Shown here in pieces: positions 54,512 to 62,799 of a stretch of 64,000 nucleotides of DNA (positions are counted from its first letter, which is position 1; every line of letters starts with the position of its first letter). The notes under the pieces were generated by a model. That model did no database searches. It was not told the origin of the DNA and was given only the letters and a program-made list of their open reading frames with translations. The translations under genes were made by a program, and so were the position numbers. The DNA comes from Denitromonas iodatirespirans. Lineage in GTDB: Bacteria; Pseudomonadota; Gammaproteobacteria; Burkholderiales; Rhodocyclaceae. The stretch covers positions 55,441 to 119,440 of the forward strand of contig NZ_JAEKFT010000015.1 of assembly GCF_018524365.1 (NCBI RefSeq), written 5' to 3'.

Positions 54512-55531
54512 ATGAGTGCCTGGTTCTTGCCCCTGATCGTGGTCGGTGCCTTTTTCCTGACCGGCAGGCTGCGCCGCTATGCCTTGGCCCGCAGTCTGAT
54601 GGACGTACCGAACGCTCGCAGTTCGCATGTGGCCCCGACACCCCGTGGCGGTGGCGTGGCCATCGTGCTGTGTTTCCTCGGGGTTCAGCCGTTGCTCGTG
54701 GCGCTCGGGGCGTTGAACTCAGCCGGCGCGTGGGCGATCGGCGGTGCCGGGGCGCTGGTGGCGCTCATCGGTTTCCTCGACGATCACGGCCATATCGCGG
54801 CGCGCTGGCGCCTGCTGGCCCACTTCGGGGCGGCGGTCTGGGCGCTGGTGTGGTTGCAGCCGCTGGGCATCGTGCCGGCCGGCGTGTCCGGCAGCCTCAG
54901 TGGCGTGCTCATGGTGCTGGCGGCGTTGTATCTGGTGTGGATGCTCAATCTCTACAATTTCATGGATGGCATCGACGGCATTGCCAGCGTCGAGGCCATC
55001 TGCGTCTGCGTGGGCGGGGCGCTGCTCTACTGGCTGCACGGCGCCAGCGCCGCGGCCTTGGTGCCCTTGTCGCTGGGCGGAGCGGTGCTCGGATTTCTGG
55101 TGTGGAACTTCCCGCCGGCGAAGATTTTCATGGGCGATGCCGGCAGCGGCTTTCTCGGCATCGTGCTGGGCATCCTGTCGTTTCAGGCGGCGGCGGTCTC
55201 TCCGTCTCTGTTCTGGAGTTGGACGATCCTGCTCGGTGTGTTTGTCGTCGATGCAACCTACACGCTCTTGCGGCGGCTGTTCCGGGGCGAGCGGGTGTAT
55301 GAGGCGCATCGCAGTCATGCCTACCAGCAGGCATCGCGTCGGGCGGGCCGGCATCTGCCTGTGACCTTGACGGTCGGGGCACTCAATCTGCTCTGGCTGC
55401 TGCCTGTGGCGGTGTGCGTGGCCCTGGGGCTGTTGGCTGGTTGGGTCGGGGTGCTCGTTGCCTACCTGCCGTTGGTATTTTTGGCGGTGCGTTTGCGTGC
55501 CGGGGCGCCGGAGAGGGCCGCCGCGCCATAG
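54512..55531 (+). CDS. wbpL: Initiating undecaprenyl-phosphate sugar-1-phosphate transferase (WbpL/MraY-like)
   Basis: A 339-residue integral membrane enzyme of the MraY/WecA/WbpL family that puts the first sugar phosphate on the lipid carrier. Landmarks are PNARSSHVAPTPRGGGVAIV near residue 30, LIGFLDDHGHIAARWRLLAH near residue 86, NLYNFMDGIDGIASVEA near residue 147, FLVWNFPPAKIFMGDAGSGFLG near residue 197 and the HRSHAYQQASRR loop near residue 268. The donor is probably the QuiNAc or FucNAc nucleotide made by its neighbours. The start at 54512 is the first ATG with family alignment. Confidence 0.92.
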   Translation: MSAWFLPLIVVGAFFLTGRLRRYALARSLMDVPNARSSHVAPTPRGGGVAIVLCFLGVQPLLVALGALNSAGAWAIGGAGALVALIGFLDDHGHIAARWRLLAHFGAAVWALVWLQPLGIVPAGVSGSLSGVLMVLAALYLVWMLNLYNFMDGIDGIASVEAICVCVGGALLYWLHGASAAALVPLSLGGAVLGFLVWNFPPAKIFMGDAGSGFLGIVLGILSFQAAAVSPSLFWSWTILLGVFVVDATYTLLRRLFRGERVYEAHRSHAYQQASRRAGRHLPVTLTVGALNLLWLLPVAVCVALGLLAGWVGVLVAYLPLVFLAVRLRAGAPERAAAP

Positions 55532-55569
55532 TGCTGCTGACGTTTGAGGGGCTTTTCCGATGTCCGGGG

Positions 55570-55597
55570 TGGTTGCGGCGCAACATGCCGATATAAT
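55570..55597 (+). promoter_or_regulatory. Probable promoter upstream of the wbpM-like gene
   Basis: A perfect -10 TATAAT at 55592-55597 lies in the 141-base gap before the dehydratase gene. A weak -35 (TGGTTG) lies 16 bases upstream of it. It would give the last cluster gene its own transcription. Confidence 0.45.
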
Positions 55598-55672
55598 GGG
55601 CGGCATATCCGCCGGTGCCGTATCAGGTCAGTCTTTGCATGACACGCACCCGCCACAATCGACGCTCTGATC

Positions 55673-57553
55673 ATGCCCATTCGTACTGTCCTCATCGTTC
55701 TGTTCGACTTGGTGACCGCCGCCGTGGCCTGGTCGGCCGGCTTTCTGCTGCGCTTCAACTTCGAGTGGCCTGTGGGCTATGGCACGAAGTTCACCCTGAG
55801 TCTGTTGATCCTGCTGGTGGTGCACGCGGCCGCCTGCCGCTGGGCGGGCCTGTACCGGGGCATGTGGGTGTTTGCCAGCCTGCCGGATCTCAAGCGGGTG
55901 CTGAAGGCCGTCGGTGTCTCGTCGGTGGCGCTGCTGGTGATGCTGGCGGCGGATCGCACTCTGCCGGGCATACCTCGCTCGATGATGATCCTGTACCCCT
56001 TGCTGCTGATCACCATCATGGGTGGTGGCCGAGCCACCTGGCGGATGTGGAAGGAGCATCGCCTGTATGGCGATCTGCGCGCTGCCGGCAAGCCGGTGGT
56101 GGTGGTCGGGGCCGGCACGGGCGGCGCCATGCTGGTGCGCGAGCTGGAGCGTAGTCCGGACTGGCGGGTGGTGGCGCTGGTCGATGACAACCCGGCCAAG
56201 CAGGGGCTGGAACTGTATGGCTGCCCGGTGGCCGGTGCGGTCAGCGAACTGCCGCAGGTGTTGAAGGACTTCAAGGCCCAGCATGTGATCTTGGCCATGC
56301 CCTCGGCCGCCGGTGAAACCTTGCGCCGGGCAGCGGATCTGGCGGTGCGTGCGGGTGCCCACACCTTCACCGTGCCCGGGCTGGAGGACCTCATGAGCGG
56401 CAAGGTGGCCATCAATGCCATGCGCCCGGTGGAGATCGAAGATCTGCTCGGCCGCGAGGCGGTGACCATCGACTCGGCGGATGTAGGCGCCATGATCGGC
56501 GGCAAGACGGTGCTGGTCACCGGGGCTGGCGGCTCGATCGGCAGCGAGTTGTGCCGCCAGTTGGCCAAGTTCTCGCCGGCGCGGCTGGTGCTGTTCGAAG
56601 CCAGTGAATTCGTGCTTTACACCATCGAGCAATGGTTTGCCGGTCACCAGCCTGGGGTACATATCGTGCCGCTGGCGGGCGACGTGAAGGATGCGCAGCG
56701 GCTCGACGAGATCTTTGCCGAATGGCAGCCGGCGTTGGTCTTCCATGCCGCGGCCTACAAGCATGTGCCGTTGATGGAAGTCGGCAACGCCTGGCAGGCG
56801 GTGCGGAACAACGTGCTGGGCACCTTGCAGGTGGCGCGCTGCGCGCAGCGTCATGGCGCGGAGCGCTTCGTGCTGGTGTCGACCGACAAGGCGGTGAATC
56901 CGACCAATGTGATGGGCGCCACCAAGCGCCTGGCCGAGATGGTGTGCGAGGCGCTGCATATGCAGGGCGGCGCGACGCAGTTCGAGATGGTGCGCTTCGG
57001 CAACGTGCTGGGCAGCACCGGCAGCGTGATTCCGAAATTTCAGGAGCAGATCGCCCGTGGCGGCCCGGTGACGGTGACGCATCCGGAGATCACCCGCTAC
57101 TTCATGTCGATCCCCGAGGCGGCGCAGCTGGTGTTGCAGGCGGCGAGCATGGGGCGCGGCGGGGAGATCTTCGTGCTCGACATGGGCGATCCGGTGCGCA
57201 TCGTCGATCTGGCGCGCAACATGATCCGTCTCTCGGGCTATTCGGAGGACGATATCCGTATCGCGTTCACCGGTTTGCGGCCGGGCGAAAAGCTCTACGA
57301 AGAGTTGCTGGCCGATGCGGAAGAAACCCGCGAGACGCCGCATCCCAAGCTGCGCATCGCGCGCTCCCGCCCGGTACCCGCGGATTTCCTGGCAGCGCTT
57401 GACGCTTGGCTGGCCTCGTCGGGGCCGGTGGCCGACGATGCGGTGCGCCAGGGCCTGCTGCGCTGGGTGCCGGAGTATGCGCCGGCCCATGGGCGACCCG
57501 CGCTCAAGGTGGTGGCGGGGGCCTTGGCCGGTGGCGACGTTCGACGGGCCTGA
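55673..57553 (+). CDS. wbpM: Membrane-bound UDP-GlcNAc 4,6-dehydratase (WbpM-like)
   Basis: A 626-residue inner-membrane protein. Four N-terminal membrane helices and a first Rossmann region (VVVVGAGTGGAMLVRELE, near residue 143) precede the catalytic short-chain dehydrogenase domain (VLVTGAGGSIGSELCRQL near residue 282, then STDKAVNPTNVMGATKRLAEM with MxxxK). It makes the UDP-4-keto-6-deoxy-HexNAc used for D-QuiNAc or D-FucNAc. It is slightly shorter than P. aeruginosa WbpM (665). It closes the O-antigen cluster. Confidence 0.93.
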   Translation: MPIRTVLIVLFDLVTAAVAWSAGFLLRFNFEWPVGYGTKFTLSLLILLVVHAAACRWAGLYRGMWVFASLPDLKRVLKAVGVSSVALLVMLAADRTLPGIPRSMMILYPLLLITIMGGGRATWRMWKEHRLYGDLRAAGKPVVVVGAGTGGAMLVRELERSPDWRVVALVDDNPAKQGLELYGCPVAGAVSELPQVLKDFKAQHVILAMPSAAGETLRRAADLAVRAGAHTFTVPGLEDLMSGKVAINAMRPVEIEDLLGREAVTIDSADVGAMIGGKTVLVTGAGGSIGSELCRQLAKFSPARLVLFEASEFVLYTIEQWFAGHQPGVHIVPLAGDVKDAQRLDEIFAEWQPALVFHAAAYKHVPLMEVGNAWQAVRNNVLGTLQVARCAQRHGAERFVLVSTDKAVNPTNVMGATKRLAEMVCEALHMQGGATQFEMVRFGNVLGSTGSVIPKFQEQIARGGPVTVTHPEITRYFMSIPEAAQLVLQAASMGRGGEIFVLDMGDPVRIVDLARNMIRLSGYSEDDIRIAFTGLRPGEKLYEELLADAEETRETPHPKLRIARSRPVPADFLAALDAWLASSGPVADDAVRQGLLRWVPEYAPAHGRPALKVVAGALAGGDVRRA

Positions 57554-57558
57554 TATCG

Positions 57559-58371
57559 GTGGCGACCTATGTGATCGGCGACGTCCAGGGTTGCCATGAT
57601 TCGTTGCTCGCGCTGGTGACCAAGATCGGTTTTCGGCGCACGCGCGACCGCCTGTGGTTTGTCGGCGACATCATCAACCGCGGGCCGAAGTCGCTCGAAA
57701 CACTGCGCGCCATCCGCGGGCTCGGCGAGGCGGCCACGGTGGTGCTCGGCAATCATGATCTCTACTTGCTGATGGTGGCGGCCGGCTGGCGCAAGCGCGG
57801 CAAGGACGACACCCTCCAGCCGATCCTCGATGCCCCGGATGCCGACAATCTGCTCGACTGGCTGGCGAGCCGGCCGCTGATGCATGTCGAGGGTAGCTTT
57901 GCCATGGTGCATGCCGGCCTGCTGCCGCAATGGACCATCCCGCAGGCGCGGGCGCTGGCGGGTGAGGTTGAAGCCGTCCTGCAGGGGGCGGGGCGCCAGA
58001 CCTTTCTCGCCGACTTGGCGGGCAACACACCGGCCGAGTGGTCCGACGCGCTCACCGGGCAGGACCGTCTGCGCTGCATCGTCAACGCCATGACGCGGAT
58101 GCGTTTTTGCACGCCGGGCGGGGAAATGGAATTCAAGCACAAGGGGCCGCCCTCGAATGCGCCGGCCGGCGCCATGCCCTGGTTTTGCGTGCCTGGCCGC
58201 CAGCACGACAGTCACACGGTGCTGGCCGGGCACTGGTCGGCCCTGGGGTTGCACATCGGCCCCGGGTTTGTCGGGCTGGATACCGGCTGCCTGTGGGGCG
58301 GCAAGCTCACCGCCTATCGCCTCGAGGACGGCAAGGTCTTTCAGGTGGCGGCGGTCGAAGCGGGCAAGTGA
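57559..58371 (+). CDS. apaH: Symmetrical bis(5'-nucleosyl)-tetraphosphatase ApaH
   Basis: A 270-residue cytoplasmic metallophosphatase that splits Ap4A to two ADP. The metal-binding signature is complete: YVIGDVQGC at the start, WFVGDIINRGPKS near residue 33, GNHDLYLL near residue 60, and AGHWSALGLH near residue 220. A GTG start at 57559 gives the usual length, but no good ribosome site is visible. It lies 5 bases after wbpM and may be read from the same transcript, although it has no polysaccharide role. Confidence 0.93.
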   Translation: MATYVIGDVQGCHDSLLALVTKIGFRRTRDRLWFVGDIINRGPKSLETLRAIRGLGEAATVVLGNHDLYLLMVAAGWRKRGKDDTLQPILDAPDADNLLDWLASRPLMHVEGSFAMVHAGLLPQWTIPQARALAGEVEAVLQGAGRQTFLADLAGNTPAEWSDALTGQDRLRCIVNAMTRMRFCTPGGEMEFKHKGPPSNAPAGAMPWFCVPGRQHDSHTVLAGHWSALGLHIGPGFVGLDTGCLWGGKLTAYRLEDGKVFQVAAVEAGK

Positions 58372-58375
58372 TCGC

Positions 58376-59155
58376 TCAGGCGGCTGCGCGCTCGGCCGCC
58401 GCCAGCATCTCAGGGGCGACGCGGGCGGCGATCGCCGCATGGGCGGCGTGGGCGATGTCGCGGCGGTTGGCGGCGGTCGTGGGCAGCGCAGGCAGCACGG
58501 TCAGATGCACCTCGATGCATGGCGCGGCAGTGATCGCCGACAGGCTGTCCATGAAGCTCAGGTCGCCATCGTAGGCCGCAGCACGGGTGAAGGCGCCGTC
58601 CGGCGTGCGGTAGCACACGGCGAGCGGCTGCACCGGCTGGCCGGCATTGATCGCCGGCTGCAGCAGGGCGGCATGAAAATGCTGCACATGCGAGCCGTCG
58701 GTGGTGGTGCCTTCCGGAAACAGCGCCACGTGGCGGCCAGCGGCCATGCGGGCGGCGATCTCTTCGTTGATGATGCGGGCGTGTCCGCGGCTGCCCCGCT
58801 GCAGGAACACCGTCTCGTTCATGGCCGCCAGCCAGCCGATCACCGGCCACTGGCGCACGTCGGCCTTGGAGACGAAGGCGCTCGGCGAGAGCGCATTGAT
58901 CGCGAAAATGTCGACCCACGACACATGGTTGGCGATCAGCAAGGCCGGGCGGGCCAGTTCGACGCCGTCGACACGCATCCGAAACCCCAGCAGCGCCAGC
59001 AGCCCCTTCGACCAGCGCTGGCGCAGGCGACCGCGCCGCGGCAGCGACAGCCAGGGAAACACCAGCGCAGTGGTCAGCACGCCCTGCAACAGGTGCAGGG
59101 CGAGGCGGGTGTAGCGCCAGCCGCGGCGCAGGGCAGAGGTGGTGGTCGGGTTCAG
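58376..59155 (-). CDS. olsA: 1-acyl-glycerol-3-phosphate / lyso-ornithine lipid acyltransferase (PlsC/OlsA-like)
   Basis: A PlsC-family membrane-bound acyltransferase of about 259 residues. Catalytic HX4D is in ANHVSWVDIFA near residue 90 and the second motif is FPEGTTTDGSHVQ near residue 160. It follows the OlsB-like gene in the same direction and overlaps it, so the second acylation of ornithine lipid (OlsA) is its likely job. The start is unresolved: no ATG, GTG or TTG fits well. A CTG at 59155 overlaps the olsB stop (CTGA) and is used here; the only in-frame ATG, at 59266, lies deep inside olsB. Confidence 0.82.
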   Translation of the reverse strand: MNPTTTSALRRGWRYTRLALHLLQGVLTTALVFPWLSLPRRGRLRQRWSKGLLALLGFRMRVDGVELARPALLIANHVSWVDIFAINALSPSAFVSKADVRQWPVIGWLAAMNETVFLQRGSRGHARIINEEIAARMAAGRHVALFPEGTTTDGSHVQHFHAALLQPAINAGQPVQPLAVCYRTPDGAFTRAAAYDGDLSFMDSLSAITAAPCIEVHLTVLPALPTTAANRRDIAHAAHAAIAARVAPEMLAAAERAAA

Positions 59156-59910
59156 TCGTCGCGTCCCATGAAGTGCTTGGCGTACTTGGCATCGAGCCGA
59201 CCCATCGGCATCAGGATGGGCAGGTCGGCCACGTTGAAATCCGGGTCCCAGGCCGGCTCGCCGCACACCCAGGCACCGGCGCGCAGATAGCCCTTGATCA
59301 GTGGTGGCGCTTCGGTGTCCAGGTCGCCGCGCAGCTTGTCCAGCGGCAGCGCGGCGCGCGGAAATACGCGGTACTCAAGCGGTGCCAGGTGGGTGTGGCG
59401 CAGCTGATTATAAAAGCTGGCCGCGCGGTGGCCGCCGTCGGCCATGCTCACCGACGCGCAGCCGATCAGCGTGTCGTAGCCGTTCTCGCGCATGTAGCGG
59501 GCCAGGCCCGACCACAACAGCGCGATCACGGCGCCCGAGCGATACTCGGCGTCGATGCACGAGCGGCCGATCTCGACCATGCGATGGCGCAGGTGCAGCA
59601 GGCGCGTCAGGTCGAACTCGTTCTCGGAGTAGTAGCCGCCCACGCGGCGTGCTGCGGCCGGCGGCAGGATGCGGTAGGTGCCGACGATCTTGCCATGGTC
59701 TTCGTCGCGCACGATCAGGTGCTCGCAGAAGGGGTCGTAGATGTCGCGGTCGACGCCCGGCGTGCGGGTGTCGAGGCGGGCGCCCATTTCATCGGCGAAC
59801 ACGCGGTAGCGCAGTTTCTGCGCTTCGACCACTTCGGTGTCGCAGGTCGCCAGACCGACATGGAGGTTGCGGCGGCGACGCTGGGCGGTGTCCTGGCGTT
59901 TGTCGAGCAT
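59152..59910 (-). CDS. olsB: Ornithine acyl-ACP N-acyltransferase (OlsB-like, GNAT family)
   Basis: A 252-residue acetyltransferase-fold enzyme that would acylate the alpha-amino group of ornithine to make lyso-ornithine lipid. The N-terminal half has AQKLRYRVFADEMGARLD near residue 30 and DEDHGKIVGTYRILPPAAARR near residue 72. The centre has MVEIGRSCIDAEYRSGAVIALLWSGL near residue 110, the family core also seen in hemolysin-like acyltransferases. It forms an operon with the PlsC/OlsA gene. A Pho-box-like repeat lies 59-87 bases upstream of its start. Ornithine lipids typically replace phospholipids when phosphate is scarce, which fits. Confidence 0.85.
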   Translation of the reverse strand: MLDKRQDTAQRRRRNLHVGLATCDTEVVEAQKLRYRVFADEMGARLDTRTPGVDRDIYDPFCEHLIVRDEDHGKIVGTYRILPPAAARRVGGYYSENEFDLTRLLHLRHRMVEIGRSCIDAEYRSGAVIALLWSGLARYMRENGYDTLIGCASVSMADGGHRAASFYNQLRHTHLAPLEYRVFPRAALPLDKLRGDLDTEAPPLIKGYLRAGAWVCGEPAWDPDFNVADLPILMPMGRLDAKYAKHFMGRDD

Positions 59911-59968
59911 GAGGTGCTCTCCGGCTGTGATAACGGTGGCCACTGTAGAAAGCCGAGGTTGCGCTCGC

Positions 59969-59997
59969 GTGACACCGGTTTTACCGCCAGGTGACAG
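59969..59997 (-). promoter_or_regulatory. Pho-box-like repeat for the olsBA operon
   Basis: Read on the minus strand: CTGTCAC, 4 bases, CGGTAAA, 4 bases, GTGTCAC. The 11-base spacing is that of PhoB half-sites (consensus CTGTCAT). The outer two 7-mers match well and the middle one poorly. It lies 59-87 bases upstream of the OlsB-like start. Confidence 0.6.
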
Positions 59998-60023
59998 TCG
60001 CCGGGCCGGCGTGGTGGCGTCGC

Positions 60024-60063
60024 ATGTCATGGCAATGTCACGACGCTGTCACACGGATGTCGC
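60024..60063 (+). promoter_or_regulatory. Four-unit Pho-box-like repeat upstream of the glycosyltransferase gene
   Basis: Four 7-mers at exact 11-base steps: ATGTCAT, ATGTCAC, CTGTCAC, ATGTCGC, with 4-base spacers GGCA, GACG, ACGG. Each matches the PhoB half-site CTGTCAT at five or six of seven positions. It ends 23 bases before the ATG at 60087, which is close; a downstream start or a very short leader is possible. Confidence 0.75.
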
Positions 60064-60086
60064 CCGGCCGCGCGACAGTCGCCGCC

Positions 60087-61301
60087 ATGGATGCGAGCCC
60101 CCTTTCTTTTGTAGAACTGCCCGCCGATGCCGACCGGCTGCGCGTGGCGGTGGTGACCGAAACCTATCCGCCCGAGATCAACGGCGTTGCCCTGACCACC
60201 GCCCGGGTGGTCGACGGGCTGGTCAAGCAGGGCCACAGCGTGATGCTGGTGCGACCGCGGCAAGGCGCCGACGATGTACCGGCGCAGGAGGCGCGCTACG
60301 AGGAGATGCTCGCTCGTGGCCTGCCGATCCCGCGCTATCCGCACCTCAAGATGGGGCTGCCGGCGCGCACCGCCTTGATCCGCCTGTGGTCGGTACGCCG
60401 GCCCGACGTGGTGCTGGTGGTCACCGAGGGGCCGCTGGGCGGGTCGGCCCTGGCCGCGGCGCGCAAGCTGCGCCTGCCGACGATCACCGAGTTTCACACC
60501 AACTTCCATAGCTACAGCACCTACTACGGTGTGGGCTGGCTGAAGACGCCGGTCAAGGCCTATCTGAGGCGCTTCCACAACAAGGGCGAACTTTGCCTGG
60601 TGCCGACGCGGGCGCTGGCCGAGTCGCTGCAGCAGGACGGTGTGCGGCAGATCGAGGTGGTGCCGCGCGGCGTCGATACGGCGCTGTTTTCGCCGACGCG
60701 CCGCGACGAAGCGCTGCGTGCCAGCTGGGGAGCCGAGCCGCACACGCTGGTGGTGGCGGTGGTCGGGCGGCTGGCACCGGAGAAGAACCTGAGCTTGGCG
60801 ATCCGTGCCTTCGAGGCGATCGTGCAGCGGGTGCCCGAGGCCAAGCTGCTGTTCGTCGGCGACGGGCCCTCGCGCGAATCGTTGGCACGCCGCTATCCGG
60901 AGCACTGCTACGCCGGCATGCGCACCGGTGAAGATCTGGCCGCGCATTACGCGTCGGCCGACCTGTTCCTCTTTCCCAGCCTCACCGAGACCTTCGGCAA
61001 CGTGACCACCGAGGCGCTCGCCAGCGGCTTGCCGGTGGTGTGCTTCGACTATGCCGCCGGCGCCGAGCGCGTGCGCAACGGACACAACGGCTGGCTGGCT
61101 CCGGTGGCGGACGAAGACGCCTTTGTCGAGGCCGCGTTGCGGGTCGCCGGTGACCGCGGCGCACGCCTGGCGATGGCCGCCAACGCCTGCCAGAGCGTGC
61201 AGCACATCGGCTGGCCGGCCGTTGCGGCACAGATGACACAGGTGATGCGCGGCATCATCAAGCAGCACGAGGTGCGCCACGGCCTGTGGGTGCCGGGCTG
61301 A
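60087..61301 (+). CDS. Family 4 glycosyltransferase, candidate lipid glycosyltransferase under Pho control
   Basis: A 404-residue retaining GT-B enzyme with the N-terminal mark VAVVTETYPPEINGVALTTARV, then TEFHTNFHSYSTYYG near residue 138 and CLVPTRALAESL. The donor region carries the EX7E motif (ETFGNVTTEALASGLPVVCF) near residue 312. The TETYPPEINGV start is shared with the mannosyltransferase MgtA and with Agt/SQD2-like enzymes that glycosylate diacylglycerol. With Pho-box-like repeats upstream and divergent olsBA, synthesis of a phosphate-free glycolipid is a good inference, unproven. No clear ribosome site precedes the ATG. Confidence 0.82.
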   Translation: MDASPLSFVELPADADRLRVAVVTETYPPEINGVALTTARVVDGLVKQGHSVMLVRPRQGADDVPAQEARYEEMLARGLPIPRYPHLKMGLPARTALIRLWSVRRPDVVLVVTEGPLGGSALAAARKLRLPTITEFHTNFHSYSTYYGVGWLKTPVKAYLRRFHNKGELCLVPTRALAESLQQDGVRQIEVVPRGVDTALFSPTRRDEALRASWGAEPHTLVVAVVGRLAPEKNLSLAIRAFEAIVQRVPEAKLLFVGDGPSRESLARRYPEHCYAGMRTGEDLAAHYASADLFLFPSLTETFGNVTTEALASGLPVVCFDYAAGAERVRNGHNGWLAPVADEDAFVEAALRVAGDRGARLAMAANACQSVQHIGWPAVAAQMTQVMRGIIKQHEVRHGLWVPG

Positions 61302-61336
61302 GCGGGCGTGCCGGGCGTCGCATGCGCCAGGCGGAC

Positions 61337-61342
61337 TATAAT
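61337..61342 (+). promoter_or_regulatory. Consensus -10 element upstream of the PfkB kinase gene
   Basis: A perfect TATAAT lies 29 bases before the kinase start. The expected -35 position has no good match, so this is a position-based call. Confidence 0.4.
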
Positions 61343-61371
61343 CACGCTTTGCCCTTTGAGCGGAAGCGCCC

Positions 61372-62307
61372 ATGTCCATCCTCGTCTGCGGTTCGGTGGC
61401 CTACGACACCATCATGGTGTTCCACGACCGCTTCAAGAACCACATCCTGCCCGACCAGATCCACATCCTGAACGTCGCTTTCCTGGTGCCCGACATGCGC
61501 CGCGAGTTCGGTGGCTGCGCCGGCAACATCGCCTACAACCTCAAACTGCTCGGCGCCGATCCGCTGATCATGGCCACCGTGGGCGACGACGCGGCGCCCT
61601 ACCAGGCGCGTCTGGCGGCGCTCGGCCTGCGTACCGACCATGTGCGGCAGGTGGCCGGCAGCTTCACGGCGCAGGCCTTCATCACCACCGACGTCGATGA
61701 CAACCAGATCACCGCCTTCCACCCCGGGGCGATGAACCATTCCCACGAAAACCGGGTCTCAGACGCCAAGGACGTGCGCTTGGGCATCGTCGCTCCGGAC
61801 GGGCGCGACGGCATGCTCGGTCATGCGCAGCAGTTTGCCGAGGCCGGCATCCCCTTCGTCTTCGACCCGGGCCAGGGCCTGCCGATGTTCTCCGGCCCCG
61901 AGCTCGAAGCCTGCCTGGAGATGGCCAGCTACTGCGCGCTCAACGATTACGAGGCGCGCATGCTGAGCGAGAAGACCGGCCGAACGATCGAGGATCTGGC
62001 GCGCGATGTCGACGCGCTGGTGGTGACCCTCGGTGCCGAGGGCTCACAGATTTATGTCGAAGGACAACGAATCGACATCCCGTGCGTTAAAGCAGATGCC
62101 CTGATCGATCCGACCGGGTGCGGCGATGCCTTCCGCAGCGGTCTGCTGTACGGCATCGCCAACGGGATGGACTGGGAAACAACCGGGCGGCTGGCCTCGG
62201 TGATGGGCAGTGTCAAGATTGCCCACCGCGGCGGCCAGAACCACCGCCCGAGTCGTGATGAGATTGCCGAACGCTATGCGGCGGCATTTGGAGAGAAGCC
62301 ATGGTGA
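61372..62307 (+). CDS. PfkB family carbohydrate/nucleoside kinase
   Basis: A 311-residue ribokinase-fold kinase. It has the N-terminal signature FGGCAGNIAYNLKLLG near residue 46, and the C-terminal PfkB signature with the catalytic Asp (DPTGCGDAFRSGLLYG) near residue 245. The overall pattern (LVCGSVAYDTIM start, HRGGQNHRP end) resembles the bacterial adenosine-kinase-like subgroup, but sugar kinase activity is equally possible. AGCGGAAG precedes the start. It overlaps the next lipoprotein gene by 7 bases. Confidence 0.88.
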   Translation: MSILVCGSVAYDTIMVFHDRFKNHILPDQIHILNVAFLVPDMRREFGGCAGNIAYNLKLLGADPLIMATVGDDAAPYQARLAALGLRTDHVRQVAGSFTAQAFITTDVDDNQITAFHPGAMNHSHENRVSDAKDVRLGIVAPDGRDGMLGHAQQFAEAGIPFVFDPGQGLPMFSGPELEACLEMASYCALNDYEARMLSEKTGRTIEDLARDVDALVVTLGAEGSQIYVEGQRIDIPCVKADALIDPTGCGDAFRSGLLYGIANGMDWETTGRLASVMGSVKIAHRGGQNHRPSRDEIAERYAAAFGEKPW

Positions 62308-62777
62308 TGAATTGGATTCAACGTAACGCGCGGGCGCTGCTGCTGGCCTCGGTGGCCCTGATCGGCGTGTCGGGCTGCGCCAGCAACCTGACTGGTGACA
62401 CCTATTCGCGCGCCGAAGCGCGCCGGGCGATGGTGGTCAAGTTCGGCACCGTGCAGTCGGTCCGCTATGTCAAGCTCGAAGGCACCAAGACGCCGATCGG
62501 CACGGTGGCCGGTGGCGCCATCGGCGGCATCGCCGGCAGCACCATCGGACGTGGCAAAGGATCTGCGGTCGGCGCCGTACTCGGCGCCGTGGCCGGCGGC
62601 CTGGCCGGTTCGGCGGTCGAAGAGGGCGTGACCCGGTCGCAAGGCGTGGAAGTGACCGTGCGCATGGACGACGGCCGCTATCTGGCCGTGGTGCAGGAAG
62701 ATGCCGGCGAGGGTTTCCGGACCGGCGAGCGGGTGCGCATCGTCCAGGACGGCGGCACCATGCGGGTAAGCCGCTAA
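62301..62777 (+). CDS. Glycine-zipper 2TM domain outer-membrane lipoprotein (SlyB/PcP-like)
   Basis: A 158-residue lipoprotein. The signal peptide ends in the lipobox GVSGC, with Cys near residue 26. The middle holds a glycine-zipper (GTVAGGAIGGIAGSTIGRGKGSAVGAVLGAVAGGLAG region, near residues 67-105) typical of the SlyB/PcP group, and the C-terminal part is a small beta domain (VEVTVRMDDGRYLAVVQED). The first of two nearby ATGs is chosen because GGAGAG lies 5 bases away. Members support envelope integrity. Confidence 0.9.
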   Translation: MVMNWIQRNARALLLASVALIGVSGCASNLTGDTYSRAEARRAMVVKFGTVQSVRYVKLEGTKTPIGTVAGGAIGGIAGSTIGRGKGSAVGAVLGAVAGGLAGSAVEEGVTRSQGVEVTVRMDDGRYLAVVQEDAGEGFRTGERVRIVQDGGTMRVSR

Positions 62778-62799
62778 GGCGGTGTGCCGCGGGTGCTGC

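Noticed and set aside
55628..57490. 620-codon open frame antisense to wbpM
   Set aside because: Same pattern; the plus-strand protein has a full set of motifs.
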